Of a stretch of DNA of 64,000 nt, positions 58,984 to 64,000 are shown piece by piece; position 1 is the stretch's first letter, and each line of letters starts with the position of its first letter. Both the position numbers and the translations under genes were made by a program. Under the pieces are notes generated by a model that saw only the letters and a program-made list of their open reading frames with translations, ran no database searches and was not told where the DNA came from. Source of the stretch: Flavobacterium cauense R2A-7 (GTDB lineage Bacteria; Bacteroidota; Bacteroidia; Flavobacteriales; Flavobacteriaceae). The stretch covers positions 112,791-176,790 of the forward strand of contig NZ_AVBI01000024.1 of the NCBI RefSeq assembly GCF_000498475.1, given 5' to 3'.

Positions 58984-59706
58984 TTAAGGCTTTGTTTTTG
59001 AGCTGTTTAGTAATTGCAAAACTTCTTCTTTATGGGTTTTTGAAATAGGAATTTTTACAGTCCCGACAGAAATAAAGTTGGAATTGAAACCCTGAATTTT
59101 ATTTATGTTAACAATGAATCCTTTATGAGTTTTAATAAAATTCTCAGGAAGTTTCGTGATGAATTCGGTAATCGTGCATCTAAAACGATAGTCTTTTTCA
59201 TCGGTCATGATAAACAAATAGTTTTTCTGACTTTCCACATAACTGATACTGTCTAAAGTTACCTTTTCAAAAACTTCATTGTGTTTGATATAGATAAAAT
59301 CACTTCCGGTATTTATTTTTTTATTTTGTTTGTTGAAGTTTAACAAAGCGATTTCAATTGATGAAAACAACTCCGCTTTCTGAAACGGTTTAATCAGATA
59401 CCCATAAGGATTAGTAGCAATCGCATTTTTGATGGTAATATCATCCGAATACGCCGTTAAGAAAACATGCGGAATGCTGTAATTTTCCGTAATGTAATGG
59501 GCCAGCCAAATACCGTCTTTTTCTCCCTGAATGGTAATGTCCAATAAAGCAAATTCTACCTTATTTTCAGTAAGGATAGCAATAGCTTCTTCGGCATTCA
59601 TCGCTGTACCAACCACATTATAACCCATTTCCGTGAGTAAAACCGAAATTGTTTTCTGGGTAATGTATTCGTCTTCCACAACCAATATGTTCAGCGGATG
59701 GTTCAT
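58984..59706 (-). CDS. LytTR family response regulator
   Basis: 240 residues: receiver domain (1-120) with acidic E11/D12, phospho-acceptor D56 in FALLDITIQG, T in FLTAYSD and K in GYLIKPFQ; LytTR DNA-binding domain (about 135-235) with IYIKHNEVFEKV, ISYVESQKNYLFI and FIKTHKGFIVNINKI. Its start overlaps the kinase stop by 4 bases. Last gene of the M42-RlpA-kinase-regulator unit. Confidence 0.92.
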   Translation of the reverse strand: MNHPLNILVVEDEYITQKTISVLLTEMGYNVVGTAMNAEEAIAILTENKVEFALLDITIQGEKDGIWLAHYITENYSIPHVFLTAYSDDITIKNAIATNPYGYLIKPFQKAELFSSIEIALLNFNKQNKKINTGSDFIYIKHNEVFEKVTLDSISYVESQKNYLFIMTDEKDYRFRCTITEFITKLPENFIKTHKGFIVNINKIQGFNSNFISVGTVKIPISKTHKEEVLQLLNSSKTKP

Positions 59707-61655
59707 GATATAGTGTCTTTAAAAATAATGGTAATTGTTGTGCCGTTTTCGTTTTTCCAATCGAAAGTTCCTTCCAGTTGTCGCGATAAACCCTGAATCA
59801 GATCAAAACCAATGGAATGTAATGTTTTCGGGTTGAAATCAGCCGGAAGTCCGTTTCCGTTATCGTGAATCGTAAGTTTGTATATTGCATCTTCCTTAGA
59901 AAGATTGATGGTAATGGTTCCGTGATTTCGTCCGATAAAAGCATGTTTAAAGCAATTCGTAACGATTTCATTGATAATCAGACTTAACGGGATAGCAGTA
60001 TTGATGCTGAGTTCAATCGCATTGGCGTTAATAATTGTGTCGATTTTCAGTTGTGCGTTTCTATACGTATCCTGAATCGCCTGAACCAATTCCGTTAGAT
60101 AACTTTGAAAAGGTACTTTACTGAAATTCTCCGATTGGTACAATGTTTTATGAATCAAAGCAATCGACTGAATTCGGGCTTGGCCTTCTTTCAGAATGAT
60201 TTTAGCATTTTCATCACTGATGTTAAGATTCTGAAGTTCTAAAATTCCGGAAATAATCTGCAGATTGTTTTTTACCCGATGATGGATTTCTTTCAGCAGC
60301 ATTTCTTTTTCGGCTAAGGATTCTTTAATCGTATCGTTTTTTGCCGAAATCAGATTGTTTTTCTGTTCGATTTCTTTTCGTTTTTTTCTGGAATTGCGCA
60401 GATAATATAAAGTGGTGATCAGAATTATACCCAACGCCATGGCAACAATGTATAGAATCCCTTTTTCTTTCCGGTCGATATCCGACTGCTGTTTTTCAAT
60501 CACATTGTCTTTTTGTTCCAATTGGTACAAAATGTCGTTTCCGGCCAGCAAAAGGCGTTGTTTTACAGAATTTATCGAATCACTTAAACGAAAAGCCTTT
60601 TCATAATAGGCATAGGCTTCGTCCTTATTGTTCTGAAATTTTAATAATTCAGCTTTTGCTTTGTAATAGCCAACTTTAGTTTCAGGAGAAATTCCTTTCG
60701 GCATCAATTCTTCTATTTTAGCTATGTTTTTCTGCGCTTCGACATAATTTTTCAGATGAATGTTACATCCGGAAAGTAAAATGATGCTTTTAATGGTTCC
60801 GCTGTTATTGTCGTTGTTTTTAATTCCGATGGCGGCATCTTCTTCAAGTAAGGAAACCGCGGTTTTATAGTCGTTTTGTCTTATTTTTAAAACGGCAATA
60901 TTTCCCTTTACCACACCGGATAATCTGTTGTACGTTTCAAAATCCGATTTTTTAATAGCAGTTTCGGCTTTCTGTAATGCTAAAGTGTAGTAGTGATAAG
61001 CGCTGTCAATCTGGTTGTTCATCGCATAATAAAATCCTAAATCGTTATAAGCAGACGGAACGATCAAGGAATCTCGTTTTGGATTCTTGATTAATTCGGC
61101 TATTTCCGATTTTAACTGCGGAATCGCTTTATCATACAAAAACAACCGCGCGTATAAATTGCTTTTGATGTTGTAACTCCACAAAGGAAAGGAAGCCCCT
61201 TTTTTACGAAGTTGTGCTATTTCAGCATTAATTTTGAAAACGGTAGAATACAAATTCAGGTTCAGATACGATTTTTGCAATCCTACGAGCACATTCATAT
61301 TTTCCGAGTCGGAAAGCTTGTAGTCTTTATCATTTTGGATTTCCTTTAAAACCTCAATCGATTTCAATTCGTCTTCCTTAATATTATAGACTTCTGCCAA
61401 TGCGAATTTGTAGCGAATGATTGCCTTTTTGTTGGATTTGATTTGCTCGTCAGATGAAAGTTTTGGGAAATTCAGATAGAAAAAATCCCGATACGCTCTT
61501 TTTTGGTTCAGATTCAGCTTTTCATAAAAAGCAACTTTATCGATACCGTTTTTGGTTTGATAAGCGGTTTTAATTTTGTCGGCGGTTTGCCCGTTTCCGA
61601 CGCATAATTGGAAAAAAAGTAGGAGGGAGAATATGTTTTTAAGTGAAAACGACAT
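59703..61655 (-). CDS. TPR sensor histidine kinase (HisKA_2 type)
   Basis: 650 residues. Signal peptide SLKNIFSLLLFFQLCVG; TPR-like helical repeats (about 25-385); membrane helix (about 398-416); coiled coil; HisKA_2 motif LLKEIHHRVKNNLQIISG with phospho-His at 458/459; ATPase domain with NEIVTNCFKHAF, IHDNGNGLP and SIGFDLIQGLS. Its start codon overlaps the RlpA stop by one base. Cognate of the LytTR regulator downstream. Confidence 0.91.
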   Translation of the reverse strand: MSFSLKNIFSLLLFFQLCVGNGQTADKIKTAYQTKNGIDKVAFYEKLNLNQKRAYRDFFYLNFPKLSSDEQIKSNKKAIIRYKFALAEVYNIKEDELKSIEVLKEIQNDKDYKLSDSENMNVLVGLQKSYLNLNLYSTVFKINAEIAQLRKKGASFPLWSYNIKSNLYARLFLYDKAIPQLKSEIAELIKNPKRDSLIVPSAYNDLGFYYAMNNQIDSAYHYYTLALQKAETAIKKSDFETYNRLSGVVKGNIAVLKIRQNDYKTAVSLLEEDAAIGIKNNDNNSGTIKSIILLSGCNIHLKNYVEAQKNIAKIEELMPKGISPETKVGYYKAKAELLKFQNNKDEAYAYYEKAFRLSDSINSVKQRLLLAGNDILYQLEQKDNVIEKQQSDIDRKEKGILYIVAMALGIILITTLYYLRNSRKKRKEIEQKNNLISAKNDTIKESLAEKEMLLKEIHHRVKNNLQIISGILELQNLNISDENAKIILKEGQARIQSIALIHKTLYQSENFSKVPFQSYLTELVQAIQDTYRNAQLKIDTIINANAIELSINTAIPLSLIINEIVTNCFKHAFIGRNHGTITINLSKEDAIYKLTIHDNGNGLPADFNPKTLHSIGFDLIQGLSRQLEGTFDWKNENGTTITIIFKDTIS

Positions 61656-62080
61656 TAATCTAAGAGTTCAATTTTTACCGAAAGTTCTCCGTGGGACGTT
61701 TTATCGGCTATTTCCATGAAGGCTTTTTTGGTCAAATCAATTTCTCTTCCTCTGGAAAAAGGGCCGCGATCATTGATGGTAACGACAACCGATTTATCAT
61801 TTGCCAGATTGGTCACCCGCACTTTTGTTCCGAAAGCCAACTCACGATGCGCAGCGGTATAACCGGAATTGTCAAAACGCGCCCCGCTGGCTGTTTTTCT
61901 TCCGTTGAATTTGTCGTGATAGTAGGAAGCAACGCCTTTACTTTTATACAGTTTTCCTTTTTCAGATGATTTTGAATGACTCGTGGTTCTGATTTTAGAT
62001 CCCGAAGAGCCGCAACTGTTCATTAGAAAAGTAAACGATAAAAGTAAAAGCGCTGCTGTTTTATATGAAAATAACTTCAT
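61655..62080 (-). CDS. RlpA family septal lytic transglycosylase-like lipoprotein
   Basis: 141 residues. Lipoprotein signal with lipobox MNSCG; RlpA-type double-psi beta barrel (about 48-141): GVASYYHDKFNGRKTASGARFD, AAHRELAFGTKVRVTNL, VVVTINDRGPFSRGREIDL. The active-site His/Asp positions of the barrel are present. It lacks a SPOR domain. Cotranscribed with a two-component system and an M42 peptidase. Confidence 0.9.
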   Translation of the reverse strand: MKLFSYKTAALLLLSFTFLMNSCGSSGSKIRTTSHSKSSEKGKLYKSKGVASYYHDKFNGRKTASGARFDNSGYTAAHRELAFGTKVRVTNLANDKSVVVTINDRGPFSRGREIDLTKKAFMEIADKTSHGELSVKIELLD

Positions 62081-62086
62081 TGATTT

Positions 62087-63175
62087 TTATTTGAAATACG
62101 AGAACGTTTCGTTGTTTTCAATTTTAAGCAAACTTTCGTAAATCAGTTTGATTACGTTTTCCACATCTTCTTTGTGAACCATTTCCACAGTCGTATGCAT
62201 ATAACGCAACGGAAGGGAAATCAATGCCGACGCTACGCCGCCGTTACTGTAGGCAAAAGCATCGGTATCGGTACCTGTTGCTCTTGAAGTCGCATGACGC
62301 TGGAATGGAATTTTATTTTCTTCGGCTGTTGTTACAATCAGTTCGCGTAGATTATTCTGTACCGCTGGTGCATAAGCAATTACCGGACCTTTACCCATTT
62401 TTAAATCGCCTTCAATTTTCTTTTCAATCATTGGAGTAGTGGTGTCGTGGCAAACATCGGTTACAATGGCAACATTTGGTTTTATGGTGTGCGTGATCAT
62501 TTCGGCACCACGTAAGCCAATTTCTTCCTGAACCGAATTCACGATATACAATCCGAAAGGTAATTTCTTTTTGTTTTCTTTCAATAAACGCGCTACTTCG
62601 GCAATCATGAATCCGCCCATACGGTTATCAATGGCGCGACATACGAATTTATCATTGTTCAAAATCATGAATTCATCCGGATACGTAATTACGCAACCCA
62701 CATGAACGCCTAATTTTTCCACTTCTTCTTTGGTGGAGCAACCACAATCAATGAAAATATTATGCAAGGTTGCCGATTCTTCTTTACCGCGATTACGCGT
62801 ATGAATCGCCGGCCATCCGAAAACACCTTTCACGATTCCTTTTTTAGTATGAATGTTCACGCGTTTCGAAGGTGCAATTTGGTGGTCGGAACCTCCATTA
62901 CGGATTACGTAGATTAATCCGTCATCGGTGATGTAATTTACATACCATGAAATTTCATCGGCATGCCCTTCAATAACTACTTTATATTTCGCATCCGGAT
63001 TGATAACTCCCACAGCACTTCCATAGGTATCCGTGATAAATGTATCCACGTAAGGTTTTAAATAGTCCATCCAAAGTTTTTGTCCGCTTTCCTCATAACC
63101 TGTTGGCGAAGCATTATTCAGATAATTCTCTAAGAAGGTTAGGGATGATTTGGATAGTATTGATTTCGTTGCCAT
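62087..63175 (-). CDS. M42 family metallopeptidase
   Basis: A 362-residue cytoplasmic dizinc aminopeptidase or glutamyl aminopeptidase-like enzyme. H71 and D73 in IEGHADEISW, bridging Asp in CRAIDNRMGG, the catalytic Glu pair in NSVQEEIGLRG, Asp in VTDVCHDTT and the final His in RYMHTTVEM are present. First gene of the unit, 6 bases before RlpA. Confidence 0.92.
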   Translation of the reverse strand: MATKSILSKSSLTFLENYLNNASPTGYEESGQKLWMDYLKPYVDTFITDTYGSAVGVINPDAKYKVVIEGHADEISWYVNYITDDGLIYVIRNGGSDHQIAPSKRVNIHTKKGIVKGVFGWPAIHTRNRGKEESATLHNIFIDCGCSTKEEVEKLGVHVGCVITYPDEFMILNNDKFVCRAIDNRMGGFMIAEVARLLKENKKKLPFGLYIVNSVQEEIGLRGAEMITHTIKPNVAIVTDVCHDTTTPMIEKKIEGDLKMGKGPVIAYAPAVQNNLRELIVTTAEENKIPFQRHATSRATGTDTDAFAYSNGGVASALISLPLRYMHTTVEMVHKEDVENVIKLIYESLLKIENNETFSYFK

Positions 63176-63230
63176 AAAATATTTTTTTGCTAAAATAATA
63201 AATTGGCATTAGAGTTGTTAGTATAATGTA

Positions 63231-63238
63231 TATTTTTG
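63231..63238 (+). promoter_or_regulatory. -7 promoter box for the DUF4294 gene
   Basis: TATTTTTG, 17 bases before the ATG at 63256; it lies inside the longer frame that opens at 63226. Confidence 0.6.
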
Positions 63239-63255
63239 ATATAATAATTAAGTCT

Positions 63256-63966
63256 ATGAAGCGATACCTTTTTTTGAGCATTTTTCTGTTTTTTTACTCC
63301 TATATATATAGTCAGGTTACCAATGATACTATCGGAACTCAGGTTCAGGATACTTCTGTGGTTTTTAAAACCCAAATGGAAGAAATGTTTATCGGAAAAG
63401 ATAAGGCCTACATGGAAGAAATGGAGCGCATTAAAAAAATACAACGCAGAGTGTTTAAAGTGTATCCTTATGCAAAGTTGGCGGCCGAGAACCTGAAAAT
63501 TCTTAATGCCAATATGGCTAAGCTTAAAACAGAACGGGAGAAAAAGAAATACTTCAAAATTGTAGAAAATTATCTGGAAAACGAATTTGAAGACCGCCTC
63601 AAAAAGTTTTCCCGCAAAGAAGGTCAGGTTTTGGTAAAGTTAATTCATCGTCAAACCGGAGAAACCACATTTAAGCTGGTTAAAGATTTGAAAAGTGGTT
63701 GGAAAGCCTTTTGGTCCAATAATACGGCTCGATTATTCGATATTAATTTAAAAGAAGAATACGACCCAATGAATGAATTGGACGATTTTTATATTGAAGG
63801 GATGCTGATAAAAGCTTTCAAAGAAGGAAAACTGCAACGTCAGGATCCTGCCAAGCCAATTGATTTGGCGGAACTTTCCGCCACCTGGAAAGAAAGACTG
63901 AATAAATCCCGTAAAGCGCGCGAAGAAAAAGCTGCGAAAGAAAAAGCATTGGAAGAAGAAAAATAA
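63256..63966 (+). CDS. DUF4294 family secreted protein
   Basis: 236 residues. Signal peptide MKRYLFLSIFLFFYSYIYSQ; DUF4294 core (about 60-185) with RRVFKVYPYAKLAAENLKIL, YLENEFEDRLKKFSRKEGQV, LVKLIHRQTGETTF and ARLFDINLKEEYDP; Lys/Glu/Ala-rich tail. Function is unknown. Typically found beside the M42 peptidase in this class, here divergent from it. Confidence 0.87.
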   Translation: MKRYLFLSIFLFFYSYIYSQVTNDTIGTQVQDTSVVFKTQMEEMFIGKDKAYMEEMERIKKIQRRVFKVYPYAKLAAENLKILNANMAKLKTEREKKKYFKIVENYLENEFEDRLKKFSRKEGQVLVKLIHRQTGETTFKLVKDLKSGWKAFWSNNTARLFDINLKEEYDPMNELDDFYIEGMLIKAFKEGKLQRQDPAKPIDLAELSATWKERLNKSRKAREEKAAKEKALEEEK

Positions 63967-63971
63967 AATTT

Positions 63972-64000
63972 AAAGCCCGGAGCGAAAGTTTCGGGCTTTT
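63972..64000 (+). terminator. terminator of the DUF4294 gene
   Basis: AAAGCCCG (63972-63979) pairs with CGGGCTTT (63992-63999); a T follows at the window edge. Confidence 0.8.

Noticed and set aside
1..64000. tRNA, rRNA, insertion sequences, attachment sites or a replication origin
   Set aside because: No cloverleaf, rRNA sequence, transposase, integrase, long terminal repeats or DnaA-box cluster was recognised by eye; a tRNAscan and IS search would settle it.

Overview
The window is an ordinary-looking chromosomal segment of a member of the Bacteroidota, most likely Flavobacteriaceae close to Flavobacterium. The signs are AT-rich DNA, almost no Shine-Dalgarno sequences, many exact TAnnTTTG promoter boxes 15-35 bases before start codons, a secreted endonuclease with a type IX secretion (T9SS) sorting tail, Bacteroidota-specific families (CCC motif, DUF2911, DUF4293, DUF4294, BT_3928) and structured RNAs that look like the flavobacterial flavo-1 motif. 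I see no rRNA, tRNA, insertion sequence, prophage or CRISPR array. Genes are packed tightly and many intergenic gaps carry intrinsic terminators.

Layout. 0-8 kb: the tail of a DUF1697 gene, ornithine aminotransferase, two small membrane proteins, an Smr protein, a lipoprotein, a FucP-like sugar transporter, a RarD-like transporter and a cysteine desulfurase. 8-11 kb: an MlaE-MlaF-MlaD lipid transport operon ending in a DUF1569 gene. 11-18.5 kb: a secreted cupin, a DUF4242 protein, a large flotillin-like SPFH protein, a flavo-1-like RNA, dihydrolipoyl dehydrogenase, an MsbA-like ABC exporter and TruA. 18.6-22 kb: a phosphoesterase and a NarL-type two-component system with an unknown 93-residue protein between regulator and kinase. 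22-28 kb: DUF4293, Rho with an Asn/Gln-rich insert, T9SS endonuclease I, an RsmB-like methyltransferase and an AraC regulator. 28-31.6 kb: DUF983, a BNR-repeat lipoprotein, a PAS protein and an ECF sigma operon. 31.7-36 kb: a minimal flavo-1-like element, a HAD phosphatase, an SRPBCC-SDR-photolyase operon and DUF2911. 36-42 kb: a sodium symporter with a 34-residue accessory protein, another flavo-1-like RNA, a PIG-L deacetylase and two tandem secreted paralogs.

42-49 kb is one tightly spaced ten-gene minus-strand unit (DUF1599, GNAT, DoxX/BT_3928, TlpA, TpiA, DUF2520, KdsC, UbiA, Maf, MscS). It is divergent from folP and a lipoprotein gene. 50-56 kb: RlmH, a class V aminotransferase-fold enzyme, a lipid A-type acyltransferase, rhomboid, SIMPL and PurC. 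56-64 kb: two small secreted proteins with duplicated leaders, a repetitive surface-type protein, an M42 peptidase-RlpA-histidine kinase-LytTR operon and DUF4294.

Functionally this is mostly core metabolism (folate, purine, glycolysis, KDO, Fe-S sulfur supply, ornithine), envelope maintenance (Mla, MsbA-like, LpxL-like, RlpA, KdsC) and sensing. The most interesting items are the three flavo-1-like elements, one lacking the whole central arm; the unannotated symporter accessory gene; the unknown protein inside the NarL-type system with a palindromic site upstream; the sigma-54-like promoter; and the modular flotillin. Several long reading frames were re-started at internal codons because a promoter box, signal peptide or family-typical N-terminus showed the upstream start could not be right; three genes appear to use TTG.
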